This document shows, one piece after another, positions 41,277 to 50,395 of a stretch of 64,000 nt of DNA. Each line of letters begins with the position of its first letter. The first letter of the stretch is position 1. The DNA is from Thermoactinomyces sp. DSM 45891 (GTDB lineage: Bacteria > Bacillota > Bacilli > Thermoactinomycetales > Thermoactinomycetaceae), in the NCBI RefSeq assembly GCF_900119485.1, contig NZ_FPJZ01000015.1, positions 1 through 64,000 of the forward strand, given 5' to 3'. The notes below the pieces were generated by a model. That model was not told where the DNA came from. It did not search any database and saw only the letters and a program-made list of their open reading frames with translations. A program made the translations under genes and the position numbers.

Positions 41277-42029
41277 TTAAACATGAATGTCTGGAAATGC
41301 TGGAATATGGATTTCTGGTGTGGCTTCAAAATACTTGTATACCTTAATAATTCTGGTCTCATTCTCAACTGTTGCGATGTCATCAGTTGTGAGAAATAAT
41401 ACCTTTCCATTTGTCTTAGAAACTTTCACTTTAGAGGATAAGAACATGATTCGAATAAGCTTTAGAGCACCCGGTCCGGATCCTATAGATGATTCATAAC
41501 CAAAAGCCTGTTGATAAGTGTAAGAAATTTCATGCTCTGCATGACGTGTAATAATTGCCCAGTTTTTGTCTGATCCCTGCTCTTTTGATATGTTTGTATA
41601 AGTATCGGTAACAAATTTTTTCAGTGCTTCTAAAGTAGTTTTCGCTGTATCTGCAAGAACATCAGATATTAAGTCAATTAGACCTGGTAATATTTGATCG
41701 ATATGATCTCCAATTTTCAGATCTGACGTGGTTTTCTTACTTGTATGGACATAATCCATGTCTCCATCTGGTAATGCTTGAGCTAACTGTTGAGCTTTGG
41801 TTATATCAAGTTCAGTCCCTCCTGCAAATTCATCGTTTCCTGGAATGATTTTTACAGCGGGATTGAAATACTTTGTTAACTTAAGAAGCTCAAGAGCAGC
41901 TTGAGGATCTTTAACCGAAGCAATAGATTGAAACTCAGAGTCTTTATCCTCATCAATATGAATTAAACCAAGATGTGCAGGACGATCCTTCGTAAAAAAT
42001 CCGCCCTTACTAGTATCAATAATAGCCAT
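41277..42029 (-). CDS. Divergent Cyt-like protein 5 (second subfamily)
   Basis: 250 residues, about 80 percent identical by eye to the next gene. No signal peptide. DPQAALELLKLTKYFNPAVK, ELDITKAQQLAQALPDGDMD, NWAIITRHAEHEISYTYQQA and RIMFLSSKVKVSKTNGKVLF are its main blocks and follow the Cyt segment order. It ends IHIPAFPDIHV. GGGGGAGT precedes the ATG. Function as a cytolysin is inferred from this weak similarity and the setting. Confidence 0.6.
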   Translation of the reverse strand: MAIIDTSKGGFFTKDRPAHLGLIHIDEDKDSEFQSIASVKDPQAALELLKLTKYFNPAVKIIPGNDEFAGGTELDITKAQQLAQALPDGDMDYVHTSKKTTSDLKIGDHIDQILPGLIDLISDVLADTAKTTLEALKKFVTDTYTNISKEQGSDKNWAIITRHAEHEISYTYQQAFGYESSIGSGPGALKLIRIMFLSSKVKVSKTNGKVLFLTTDDIATVENETRIIKVYKYFEATPEIHIPAFPDIHV

Positions 42030-42193
42030 CGCTTACTCCCCCTGTTCATATAATTTTTTCTTAACCCTATATTTTATTCATTATGAATAGAATTGTGTAT
42101 AAGATCTGTTTTTTTAAAAAAAATGTACGAATGTGAGGGAGAGATAGAGGTGCACTTTTCAACAAAACTCTATTGATCAATAGATAAAAAATA

Positions 42194-42213
42194 AAACCTT
42201 GAAAAAATTCAAG
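42194..42213 (-). terminator. Small hairpin downstream of the 42253 gene
   Basis: CCTTGAA pairs with TTCAAGG (42195-42213) around a short A-run; T-rich on the minus strand. Confidence 0.5.
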
Positions 42214-42252
42214 GTCGAAGTCTTCCATTTTCTACATCATACATCAGATGCT

Positions 42253-43005
42253 TTAAACATGAATGTTTGGAAATACCGGAAGATGAATATCTGGAGTGGC
42301 TTCAAATAACTTATATACCTTTATAATTTTGGTTTCATTCTCAGTGGTTGCTATGTCATCAGTGTTAAGAAATAATACCTTTCCACTCGTCTTAGAAATT
42401 TTCACTTTAGAGGATAAGAACATGATTCGAACGAGCTTTAGAGCACCCGATCCTTCCCCTAAAGTTGATTGATAACCAAAAGCCTGTTGATAAGTATAAG
42501 AAATTTCATGATCTGCCTGACGTGTAATAATCGCCCAGTTTTTTTCTGGTCCCTGCTCTTTTGATATGTCTGTATAAGTATCGGTAACAAATTTTTTCAA
42601 TGCTTCCAGACCAGCTTTTGCTGTATCTACAAGGATATCTGATACACAATTAATTAAGTCCGGTAATATTCGATCGATATGATTTCCAATCCTTACGTTT
42701 GTTGTTGTTTTCTTAATACTATTAATATAATCCATTTCTCCATCTGGTAATGCATGAGCTAACTGTTGAGCTTTAACAAGATCAAGTTCAGTGCCCCCTG
42801 CAAATTCATCGGTTCCTGGAATGATTTTTACAGCGGGATCGAAATACTTCGTTAACTTAAGAAGCTCAAGAGCAGCTTGAGGGTCTTTAACTGAAGTAAT
42901 AGATTGAAATTCAGAATCTTTATCCTCATCAATATGAATGAAACCAAGATGTGCGGGACGATCCTTCGTAAAAAATCCGCCTTTACTAGTATCCACAATA
43001 GCCAA
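42253..43005 (-). CDS. Divergent Cyt-like protein 6 (second subfamily)
   Basis: 250 residues, tandem paralogue of the gene at 41277 (same start MAI-DTSKGGFFTKDRPAHL and same end PDIHLPVFPNIHV-like). Differences cluster in the middle helices (ILPDLINCVSDILVDTAKAG against ILPGLIDLISDVLADTAKTT). The duplication is recent compared with the copy at 40436. No signal peptide. Confidence 0.6.
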   Translation of the reverse strand: MAIVDTSKGGFFTKDRPAHLGFIHIDEDKDSEFQSITSVKDPQAALELLKLTKYFDPAVKIIPGTDEFAGGTELDLVKAQQLAHALPDGEMDYINSIKKTTTNVRIGNHIDRILPDLINCVSDILVDTAKAGLEALKKFVTDTYTDISKEQGPEKNWAIITRQADHEISYTYQQAFGYQSTLGEGSGALKLVRIMFLSSKVKISKTSGKVLFLNTDDIATTENETKIIKVYKLFEATPDIHLPVFPNIHV

Positions 43006-43137
43006 GCCTTACTCCCCCTATTCAACTATTCAATAATTGTATTAACTCTATATTTTATTCATCATGAGTAGAATTTGACAGGGCCGTGTCGTAATCAATG
43101 AAAATAAAGCAGACCCTTCAGCGATTGGACAGATGAA

Positions 43138-43184
43138 AAAAGCCGCTTTGCCTGATGACATGGTCATCAGGCAAAGCGGCTTTT
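43138..43184 (-). terminator. 22-bp perfect stem terminator of the YebC gene
   Basis: AAAAGCCGCTTTGCCTGATG plus AC (43138-43159) pairs without mismatch with 43163-43184 around ATG. T-rich on the minus strand. Confidence 0.9.
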
Positions 43185-43224
43185 GGCTGTTTGTCATTAT
43201 TCATTTGTTGTACCAGAACTTGTA

Positions 43225-43944
43225 TTATTCACCTGCATCCACGTTATGGTACACTTGTTGGACATCTTCTAGATCTTCCAGTGCCTCAATCAGCTTATCA
43301 AATTTAACTTGGGCTTCTTCTGATAAGGTGATCTCATTTTGCGCCAGCATGGTTAGCTCCGCAACAGTAAAGTCGGTAATACCTACATTTTTACATGCTT
43401 CTTGTACTAGATGAAATTGATCCGGCTCCGCATATACAATCACAGATCCTTCTTCCTCTAGGATATCACGGACTTCTATATCTGCTTCCATTAATAGCTC
43501 TAGCACTTCGTCTGCTGTCTTTCCTTCTATTCCAAAGACTGCTGTAGCATCGAATAGATAGGATACAGAACCATTTACACCTAAGTTCCCATCAGCCTTG
43601 TTAAATTTTGCTCGAACATCAGCGGCTGTCCTGTTTACATTATTGGTAAGTGTATCTACGATCACCATAGACCCATTTGGCCCGAAGCCCTCATATCGAA
43701 GCTCCACGTAATTTTCTTCAGCTCCACCTTTTGCCTTTTCGAGTGCGCGGTCAATGATTGCCTTTGGCACATTATATGTCTTCGCTCGCTCGAGCACGAC
43801 TTTTAACGCACGATTCGCTTGTGGATCAGGTTCACCCTGCCGGGCAGCTACATATATCTCACGACCAAATTTGGCATATACACGACTGGTATTCGCATCT
43901 TTGGATGCTTTTTTCTCTTTTATGTTGTTCCATTTACGACCCAT
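43225..43944 (-). CDS. yebC: YebC/PmpR/TACO1-family protein (YeeI type)
   Basis: 239 residues from ATG 43944, with AGGAGAGAGG upstream. MGRKWNNIKEKKASKDANTS is the N-terminus of the Firmicutes YeeI subgroup. Other conserved blocks are YVELRYEGFGPNGSMVIVDT and NVNRTAADVRAKFNKADGNL. The family acts as translation factors for difficult peptide bonds and/or as DNA-binding regulators. Monocistronic with a very strong terminator. Confidence 0.95.
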   Translation of the reverse strand: MGRKWNNIKEKKASKDANTSRVYAKFGREIYVAARQGEPDPQANRALKVVLERAKTYNVPKAIIDRALEKAKGGAEENYVELRYEGFGPNGSMVIVDTLTNNVNRTAADVRAKFNKADGNLGVNGSVSYLFDATAVFGIEGKTADEVLELLMEADIEVRDILEEEGSVIVYAEPDQFHLVQEACKNVGITDFTVAELTMLAQNEITLSEEAQVKFDKLIEALEDLEDVQQVYHNVDAGE

Positions 43945-44145
43945 TTTGTACCTCTCTCCTACATTGAATCTAGTAACTCCCCTATTATACAACATTTTTC
44001 ATAGCTTTGATTAAATGGCTGCCCATACGGGGATACAAGTTAAGGTAGGTCAGATGAATAATTAGTTATCTTTTCTTTGCTTCATATAGTAAAATAGCAC
44101 CATACAAATCTAGATTCGTTCTGCCATTTGAAGGAGGCAATACAC

Positions 44146-44916
44146 TTGAGCAAGAGAGCACGTAGTCTATTCGCAATCGGAATGATGATACTCGTATTAA
44201 CAGGTTGTAGTACCAATACAAAACTAGATCCAGAAAATAGCTGGTGGGATCGCTATTTTGTTGTCCCGCTGTCTGATCTTCTCGATCTATTACATAACCT
44301 AATTGGATCATACGGGCTTGCCATCTTAGCCCTTACCCTGATCATCCGCTTCGCGATCCTGCCTATCGCATGGAAACAGCAAAAAAGCATGATGGGCATG
44401 CAAAAGATCCAGCCCGAGCTAACACAGTTACGAGAAAAACATAAAAAAGATCCCCAGAAGATGCAACAAGAGATGATGCGTCTTTACCGCGAAAACAATG
44501 TAAATCCAGCAATGGGCTGTCTTCCTTTGCTTTTACAAATGCCAGTCTTTTTCGCATTGTATCAGTCCATTATCAAAAACCCTCACCTCTCTGGTGCAGA
44601 TTTCCTATATTTGAAGCTAGGGGCGGCAGATCCCTATCATATTCTTCCAATCCTTGCGGCTGCGGCGACATTTCTACAAATGCATATCTCTACCCAACAA
44701 GCGAGCGCTTCTGCTGTAGATAACCCGCAAGCACAGATGATGCAAACGCAAATGAAAATGATGAAGTGGATTTTCCCAGTCTTTACCCTCATCGCAACGA
44801 TGAATTTCCCATCTGCGGCAGGTCTGTACTGGTTCTTCTCCAGTAGCTTCTCGGTTGTACAAACCATCTGGTTTAATAACTATAAAAAGAAATTAGAACT
44901 GGCAGAACAAAAGTAA
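44146..44916 (+). CDS. yidC: YidC/OxaA/SpoIIIJ-type membrane insertase
   Basis: 256 residues. TTG start at 44146 with AAGGAGG 8 bases upstream. A lipoprotein signal (MILVLTGCS) is followed by five membrane segments typical of Gram-positive YidC: GSYGLAILALTLIIRFAILP with the conserved Arg in the groove, the cytoplasmic helical hairpin (LREKHKKDPQKMQQEMMRLY), NPAMGCLPLLLQMPVFFALY and SAAGLYWFFSSSFSVVQT. It inserts and folds membrane proteins; in spore formers one paralogue serves SpoIIIA assembly. Confidence 0.94.
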   Translation: MSKRARSLFAIGMMILVLTGCSTNTKLDPENSWWDRYFVVPLSDLLDLLHNLIGSYGLAILALTLIIRFAILPIAWKQQKSMMGMQKIQPELTQLREKHKKDPQKMQQEMMRLYRENNVNPAMGCLPLLLQMPVFFALYQSIIKNPHLSGADFLYLKLGAADPYHILPILAAAATFLQMHISTQQASASAVDNPQAQMMQTQMKMMKWIFPVFTLIATMNFPSAAGLYWFFSSSFSVVQTIWFNNYKKKLELAEQK

Positions 44917-44927
44917 GCAGGAAAAGC

Positions 44928-44955
44928 AAAGACACGATCCGCGGATCGTGTCTTT
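44928..44955. terminator. Palindromic terminator shared by yidC and sdhB
   Basis: AAAGACACGATCC (44928-44940), GC, then its exact complement to 44955, with T-runs on both strands. It separates two convergent genes. Confidence 0.9.
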
Positions 44956-44975
44956 TTGATTGCCATTTGTTTTGA

Positions 44976-45728
44976 TTAAAAGTCCAACCACTTTTTAAAC
45001 ATATGCTTTGTTGCGGCACGGTTCATCGTTGCAATCGCTTTGGTTAGTGGAATTCCTTTCGGACAGGCACGTACGCAGTTTTGCGAGTTACCGCACTCTT
45101 GAAGTCCTCCATCGGAGATCAGGGCTTCCATCCGCTCCTGTGCACGCATGGCCCCTGTTGGATGGGAGTTCATCAAGGCAACTTGTCCCACAGCAAAAGG
45201 CCCGACAAACGATGATTTGCCACTGACGTTTGGACATGCTTCCATACATACTCCACATGTCATACACTTCGATAGCTCATAACGCCATTGTTGCTCTTCT
45301 TCGGATTGACGAGGACCCGGGCCTAGGTCATGGCTCCCATCGATTGGAATCCAAGCTTTTACTTTTTTCAAAGCATCAAACATGCGACCACGGTCAATGA
45401 TCAGGTCGCGTAATACCGGGAATGTGTTCATCGGTTCGATGCGAATCGGTTGCTCTAAGTTATCAATCAATGCCGTACAAGACTGACGCGGACGGCCATT
45501 AATAATCATCGAACAAGCTCCGCATACTTCTTCTAAACAGTTCGATTCCCAGTTAATCGGGGTCGTTTTCTTGCCCTCCGCATTGACTGGATTCCGCTGG
45601 ATTTCCATAAAGGCAGAGATGACGTTCATATTCTTACGATACGGAACCACAAACTCTTCCTTATAAGGGTTTTCGTCTGGTCCATCTTGACGGGTTACAA
45701 CTAAGCGAATGGTCTTTTGCTCACTCAT
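44976..45728 (-). CDS. sdhB: Succinate dehydrogenase iron-sulfur subunit
   Basis: 250 residues. Cluster ligands: CLEEVCGACSMIINGRPRQSC for [2Fe-2S], CMTCGVCMEACPN for [4Fe-4S], and CGNSQNCVRACPKGIP for [3Fe-4S]. It passes electrons from SdhA flavin to the membrane subunit. Its start overlaps the sdhA stop by 4 bases (ATGA). Confidence 0.97.
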   Translation of the reverse strand: MSEQKTIRLVVTRQDGPDENPYKEEFVVPYRKNMNVISAFMEIQRNPVNAEGKKTTPINWESNCLEEVCGACSMIINGRPRQSCTALIDNLEQPIRIEPMNTFPVLRDLIIDRGRMFDALKKVKAWIPIDGSHDLGPGPRQSEEEQQWRYELSKCMTCGVCMEACPNVSGKSSFVGPFAVGQVALMNSHPTGAMRAQERMEALISDGGLQECGNSQNCVRACPKGIPLTKAIATMNRAATKHMFKKWLDF

Positions 45729-47488
45729 TTGCTTCCGCCCCCTTCTTTTGCCACGTCATAACGGCGTGGGCGAGGCTTAATTAGAGAGGTATCAACGTCT
45801 TCATACTCTAGAACAGGGCCATTAGAAGACCATTTGGCCTTCGTTGTCTTAAGGAAGTTCTCATCGTCACGATCTGGGAACTCAGGCTTATAATGTGCTC
45901 CACGACTTTCGTTCCGGTTCAAAGCACCCAAGGTAATCACACGTGCCAGCTCAAGCATGTTCCACAACTGACGAGTAAACGGTGCCGCTTGGTTGTTATT
46001 TCGAAGCGTATCCACCATGTTTAGATTTTGATAACGTGCCATAAGCTCTTGGATTTTCTCATCCGTTTTTTGTAGCTTATCATTATAGCGAACAACGGTC
46101 ACGTTATCAGTCATCCACTCACCCAGCTCTTTATGAATCTGGTATGGGTTTTCAGTACCTTCCATTTTAAACATCGCATCATACTTGTCCACTTGCTCTT
46201 TCTGAGCCGCTTCAAATACAGTAGAGCTAATGTCATCAGAAGACTTTTTCAAGCCGCGCACATATTCAAGGGCTTTAGGACCTGTCACCAAACCACCGTA
46301 GATCGCAGACAGTAAAGAGTTCGCGCCTAAGCGGTTCGCACCGTGATACTGGTACTCACACTCACCTGCCGCAAAGAGACCTGGAATGTTTGTCATTTGG
46401 TTATAGTCAACCCATAAACCACCCATCGAATAGTGAACGGCTGGGAAGATCTTCATTGGAACTTTGCGTGGATCTTCACCCATGAACTTCTCATAGATCT
46501 CGATAATTCCGCCAAGCTTAACATCTAATTCATGAGGATCTTTGTGAGAGAGGTCAAGGAATACAACGTTTTCTCCGCCTACTCCAAGCTTATCATCTAC
46601 ACAAACTTTGAAGATCGCACGGGTCGCGATATCCCGTGGAACGAGATTTCCATATGCTGGATACATTTCTTCTAAGAAATACCACGGTTTTCCGTCTTTA
46701 TCGTAGGTCCAAACACGGCCGCCTTCACCACGAGCAGATTCTGACATCAAGCGAAGCTTATCATCCCCTGGAATCGCAGTCGGGTGAACCTGAATAAACT
46801 CACCATTTGCATAGTAAGCACCTTGTTGATACAAAGCAGAAGCAGCGGTACCCGTATTAATCACCGAGTTTGTCGATTTTCCAAAGATAATCCCTGGACC
46901 ACCTGTCGCCATAATCACCGCATCAGCAGCGAAAGATTGAATCTCTCCTGTACGTAGGTCTTGTGCTGTAATCCCGCGACATACACCTTCATCATCGATG
47001 ATTGCAGTTAGAAACTCCCAATGCTCGAATTTCTCAACACGGCCTTCTGCTTCATAACGACGAACCTGCTCATCTAATGCGTATAGGAGCTGTTGACCCG
47101 TCGTTGCCCCTGCAAATGCAGTGCGATGATGCTTGGTACCACCAAAACGACGGAAATCCAAAAGACCTTCTGGCGTACGGTTAAACGGAACACCCATACG
47201 ATCCATCATATAAATAATTCCAGGCGCTGCATCACACATTGCTTTAACAGGTGGCTGATTCGCCAAGAAGTCCCCACCATAAATACTGTCATCAAAGTGC
47301 TCCCAAGGAGAATCCCCTTCTCCTTTGGTATTCACAGCACCGTTGATTCCACCCTGTGCACACACAGAATGAGAGCGCTTAACAGGAACAATAGAAAAAA
47401 TTTGGACTCTAGCTCCTGTTTCCGATGCTTTCATGGCAGCTGCGAGACCTGCAAGTCCGCCACCGACAATGATAATTTTTTCATTCAT
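45725..47488 (-). CDS. sdhA: Succinate dehydrogenase flavoprotein subunit
   Basis: 587 residues. FAD-binding IIVGGGLAGLAAAMKA, the covalent-flavin His in KRSHSVCAQGGINGA, QVHPTAIPGDDKL, MSESARGEGGRVW and HYSMGGLWVDY with LGANSLLSA are all present. It oxidises succinate to fumarate. Middle gene of sdhCAB, 17 bases after sdhC. Confidence 0.97.
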   Translation of the reverse strand: MNEKIIIVGGGLAGLAAAMKASETGARVQIFSIVPVKRSHSVCAQGGINGAVNTKGEGDSPWEHFDDSIYGGDFLANQPPVKAMCDAAPGIIYMMDRMGVPFNRTPEGLLDFRRFGGTKHHRTAFAGATTGQQLLYALDEQVRRYEAEGRVEKFEHWEFLTAIIDDEGVCRGITAQDLRTGEIQSFAADAVIMATGGPGIIFGKSTNSVINTGTAASALYQQGAYYANGEFIQVHPTAIPGDDKLRLMSESARGEGGRVWTYDKDGKPWYFLEEMYPAYGNLVPRDIATRAIFKVCVDDKLGVGGENVVFLDLSHKDPHELDVKLGGIIEIYEKFMGEDPRKVPMKIFPAVHYSMGGLWVDYNQMTNIPGLFAAGECEYQYHGANRLGANSLLSAIYGGLVTGPKALEYVRGLKKSSDDISSTVFEAAQKEQVDKYDAMFKMEGTENPYQIHKELGEWMTDNVTVVRYNDKLQKTDEKIQELMARYQNLNMVDTLRNNNQAAPFTRQLWNMLELARVITLGALNRNESRGAHYKPEFPDRDDENFLKTTKAKWSSNGPVLEYEDVDTSLIKPRPRRYDVAKEGGGSK

Positions 47489-47505
47489 TTTGGACTAGCT
47501 CCCTT

Positions 47506-48156
47506 CTACTTCAGTGCCAAATGTTGGAGGAAATCAGCTTTCGAAAAAGCCACCAAAGCAGAGATTCCTAAATATGAAACCACTACAAATAAGAAAGTAC
47601 AGATTGCAAATGAAACTCTTTGTGCACGTTGTCCAACAGTGACTCCCCAAGTAATCAGGAATGTCCACATACCGTTACAAAAATGGAAAACAGCCGACAC
47701 TACAGCAATGATATACAGAACAAACGTAACATCATTTGCGATCAATTGAGCAAAATCACGAGTTAGCTCAACTGCTGTAGAATCATTTAACGCTACTTGA
47801 AGACGAGTTTCCCATACATGCCAGGTCACGAACACTAATGTGATCACACCTGTAATCCGTTGTAGGACAAACATCCAGTTACGGAACGTCCCGAAGCGCT
47901 CCAGATTGTTTTTCGCCTGAAAAGCAATATACAATCCATAAACACCATGATACAGAAGTGGCAAGAAGATAAAGAAAACTTCTAGCACGGGTAGAAACGG
48001 AATACCCCATAACCATTCAACTTGCTTGATAAATTCTTGTGGACCTTTTGTCGCAAGATAATTTGTGTACAAATGCTCAAGCAAAAAAAATCCGACCGGT
48101 ATTACGCCAAGCAAGGAATGTAACCGACGGTTAAAAAAACTGCGCTGACTACTCAC
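47506..48156 (-). CDS. sdhC: Succinate dehydrogenase cytochrome b558 subunit
   Basis: 216 residues, five membrane helices, Bacillus-type single-chain diheme anchor. Heme His candidates lie in RLHSLLGVIPVGFFLLEHLY, YHGVYGLY, TWHVWETRL and FHFCNGMWTFLITWG. GTG start at 48156 with GGGAGG 7 bases upstream. It anchors SdhAB and reduces menaquinone, which ties functionally to the mqn genes at 3-4.5 kb. First gene of the operon. Confidence 0.95.
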   Translation of the reverse strand: MSSQRSFFNRRLHSLLGVIPVGFFLLEHLYTNYLATKGPQEFIKQVEWLWGIPFLPVLEVFFIFLPLLYHGVYGLYIAFQAKNNLERFGTFRNWMFVLQRITGVITLVFVTWHVWETRLQVALNDSTAVELTRDFAQLIANDVTFVLYIIAVVSAVFHFCNGMWTFLITWGVTVGQRAQRVSFAICTFLFVVVSYLGISALVAFSKADFLQHLALK

Positions 48157-48354
48157 TTTTGCGCCTCCCATCCATAATGGTTCGCAGTGAAAATTATTTT
48201 ATTGTAAAGCCATTGACTCAACGCTATTAATTTTACTCCCAAGTTGCTAGAGCGTCAAGAAACGACTCGATTCGCCAACTCTACAACCTTCCTTTTACAT
48301 CTCTTTCATTCTAGACTATAATGTCGTTGGGTACACATGACAGGAGTTGAAGGA

Positions 48355-48528
48355 ATGATGATAAAGCCATTAGGTGTATTAATCTTAATCGCCGTCGCAC
48401 TTCTCCTTTGGGGTCCAAAAAAATTGCCTGAACTAGGTAAGGCCGCAGGAGAAACGATTAAAAACTTTCGTCGCTCCCTAAATGGAAACGACAAAGATGA
48501 CAACGAATCAAATAAGACCCATTCATAG
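48355..48528 (+). CDS. tatA: TatA-family twin-arginine translocase protein
   Basis: 57 residues from ATG 48355 (AGGAG 8 bases upstream). Short N-terminal helix IKPLGVLILIAVALLLWGPK, the hinge KKLPELGKAAGETIKNFRRS and a charged tail are the TatA pattern. No tatC is adjacent, so the pore partner must be elsewhere. Confidence 0.92.
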   Translation: MMIKPLGVLILIAVALLLWGPKKLPELGKAAGETIKNFRRSLNGNDKDDNESNKTHS

Positions 48529-48540
48529 AGATAGAGAAAA

Positions 48541-48577
48541 AAGCGATCGTTCTGCTGATCAGGCAGAACGATCGCTT
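48541..48577. terminator. Bidirectional terminator after tatA
   Basis: AAGCGATCGTTCTGC (48541-48555) pairs perfectly with GCAGAACGATCGCTT (48563-48577), followed by T on the plus strand. It overlaps the 3' end of the convergent membrane-protein gene. Confidence 0.9.
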
Positions 48578-48831
48578 TTTTGTTTTCGATTCATCCATTT
48601 TGTTGTGAGCCAAATGGTGAGGAAACTTATACCAGTGGGAATCCCTCCGAAGAATAAGAAAACGCCCCATTTTGCCGAATCCATGTATAGAGGCATAGGG
48701 ATAAGGAAGGAGATCAAAAGGCTTAGATATCTCCATTTGAAAAAAAAGCGCGTACATACAAAACTAATCAGCAATGCAATAAATAGAAGAGTCAACCAAA
48801 ATCCGACAATCACATACGCCAAACTTTCCAT
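48559..48831 (-). CDS. Small membrane protein, unknown function
   Basis: 90 residues with three hydrophobic segments (YVIVGFWLTLLFIALLISFV, YLSLLISFLIPMPLY and GVFLFFGGIPTGISFLTIWL). GAGGAGG precedes the ATG. The last codons lie inside the shared terminator. Family not recognised. Confidence 0.7.
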   Translation of the reverse strand: MESLAYVIVGFWLTLLFIALLISFVCTRFFFKWRYLSLLISFLIPMPLYMDSAKWGVFLFFGGIPTGISFLTIWLTTKWMNRKQKSDRSA

Positions 48832-48874
48832 TTATCACAACCTCCTCTACAGGAACAGCCCGATTAAGGAATGT

Positions 48875-50371
48875 TTATACGTTCACTTTCATTTTATGCT
48901 CCGCATCTTGTTGTACCATCTTCGCTACTGTCATACCACTGATCGCAGCCATCGGAGCACCACCAGTTGGATGTGTTGAGCCTCCTGTGTAATACAACCC
49001 TTGAAAACGACTCTCTTTCATCGAAGGACGCAGAAACGCTTTACGTCCATGTAATACAGGTCCATACAAGGAACCTTGCCACGCACCTGACATCGCCTCT
49101 ATCTCCTTTGGGCCGTATAACTGCTGAACTTCAATCGAATCTTCTAGTCCCTCCAGCCCCCATGTGCCTTCCAGTTGATAGATTAGCTCATCCCGATATT
49201 GATAATATCGTTCAAACCAGCTTTCATCTCGTTGATTCCCTCTATTAGCAGGAACATGAACCATGATAGATAGGTTACTTCCTGTGCCCTGCTTGGCCCG
49301 CTCTGGCTCCGTATAGCTAGAATTGCAGATAGAGATCATAGGAGAATAGGACCATTTCTTTTGCTCAAAAACATCAATGTACTCACGTCCAGAATCAACG
49401 GGGAAAAAGCGATTATGATGGTGAAGATGAGGCCATTTTCGATCCGTACCTAGTAACATCAAAAAGCTAGATACTGTAGGTTCAGCCCGCTCCGTTTTCC
49501 GATGCTTCTCTGGGTAAAGAGACTCCTGCATCGTTCGTACATCTACATTTGAAATGATAAAGTCGGCAGATATATCATCGCCGTTTTCCAATCGAACCCC
49601 CCGAACTTGTCCATTTTCAATTCGCACTTCCTCGACCCCAGACTGCGTACATATAGCTACCCCTGAATCCTCTGCCAAACGAGCAAATGCCTCAATCAAT
49701 CGATAGTTTCCACCCTCTACATAGTGGACTCCTTGAACCATCTCCAAATACGCAGTAAACGCCATCGTTGCCGGAACCTGATAGGGAGATGAACCGATTT
49801 GAGTAGCATGGCGATTCATCATCGCTAGAAGGCGTGAATCCTCAAAGTAGCGTTTATGAAAGGCATCCATCGTTTGAAAGGCATGAACGCTAAATAAAGC
49901 CTTCGTCATACTCGGATTGAGAAAATCCTTCCACTCCATAGAAGAATGATCTAATAGAATCTCCTCTACCACTTCATACATTCTCTTCGTTTCATGCAAG
50001 TACGCAACCAGACTTTGCCTATCTTCTGGGCATAACTCCCCCATCTGATGAGCCATGTACTCTGGATCTGCCGTGAGATCGATATACTTACTATCTAGAA
50101 AAAAGTTTCGACTATTAATCATAAGCGGCTGGAAACGGAGCTCTGGATCGAGTGTACATTGCGCCTCGCGATATACCTGCTCGAAAACCCACGGCATCGT
50201 AATCATAGAGGGGCCAAAGTCAAACTGATACTCGCCCATGCGAACATCCTGCAGTTTCCCACCTAATTGCTCATTCCGTTCGAGGAGCGTGATTTCGAAT
50301 CCTTGTGCAGAGAGAATACTAGCCGATACAAGCCCTGCAATTCCTCCACCAATCACCACACCCTTTTTCAT
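48875..50371 (-). CDS. crtN: CrtN/CrtI-type carotenoid desaturase
   Basis: 498 residues. FAD dinucleotide motif VVIGGGIAGLVSASIL at the N-terminus, ERNEQLGGKLQDVRMGEYQF-type second block, FDFGPSMITMP, and the C-terminal YYTGGSTHPTGGAPMAAISG signature. This family desaturates phytoene or diapophytoene, or oxidises the end group (CrtNb/CrtP). Which one cannot be told from sequence alone. It lies 24 bases after an acyltransferase gene, as in Bacilli C30 carotenoid clusters; the squalene/phytoene synthase gene is not in view. Confidence 0.9.
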   Translation of the reverse strand: MKKGVVIGGGIAGLVSASILSAQGFEITLLERNEQLGGKLQDVRMGEYQFDFGPSMITMPWVFEQVYREAQCTLDPELRFQPLMINSRNFFLDSKYIDLTADPEYMAHQMGELCPEDRQSLVAYLHETKRMYEVVEEILLDHSSMEWKDFLNPSMTKALFSVHAFQTMDAFHKRYFEDSRLLAMMNRHATQIGSSPYQVPATMAFTAYLEMVQGVHYVEGGNYRLIEAFARLAEDSGVAICTQSGVEEVRIENGQVRGVRLENGDDISADFIISNVDVRTMQESLYPEKHRKTERAEPTVSSFLMLLGTDRKWPHLHHHNRFFPVDSGREYIDVFEQKKWSYSPMISICNSSYTEPERAKQGTGSNLSIMVHVPANRGNQRDESWFERYYQYRDELIYQLEGTWGLEGLEDSIEVQQLYGPKEIEAMSGAWQGSLYGPVLHGRKAFLRPSMKESRFQGLYYTGGSTHPTGGAPMAAISGMTVAKMVQQDAEHKMKVNV

Positions 50372-50395
50372 AAGATCATACTTCCCTTCCTCATT

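Noticed and set aside
34630..43005. Sigma-E/sigma-K promoters in front of the Cyt-like genes
   Set aside because: By analogy with Bt crystals I looked for CATA-type -10 elements at proper spacing; none convincing was found, and one gene pair has a sigma-A-like promoter instead.
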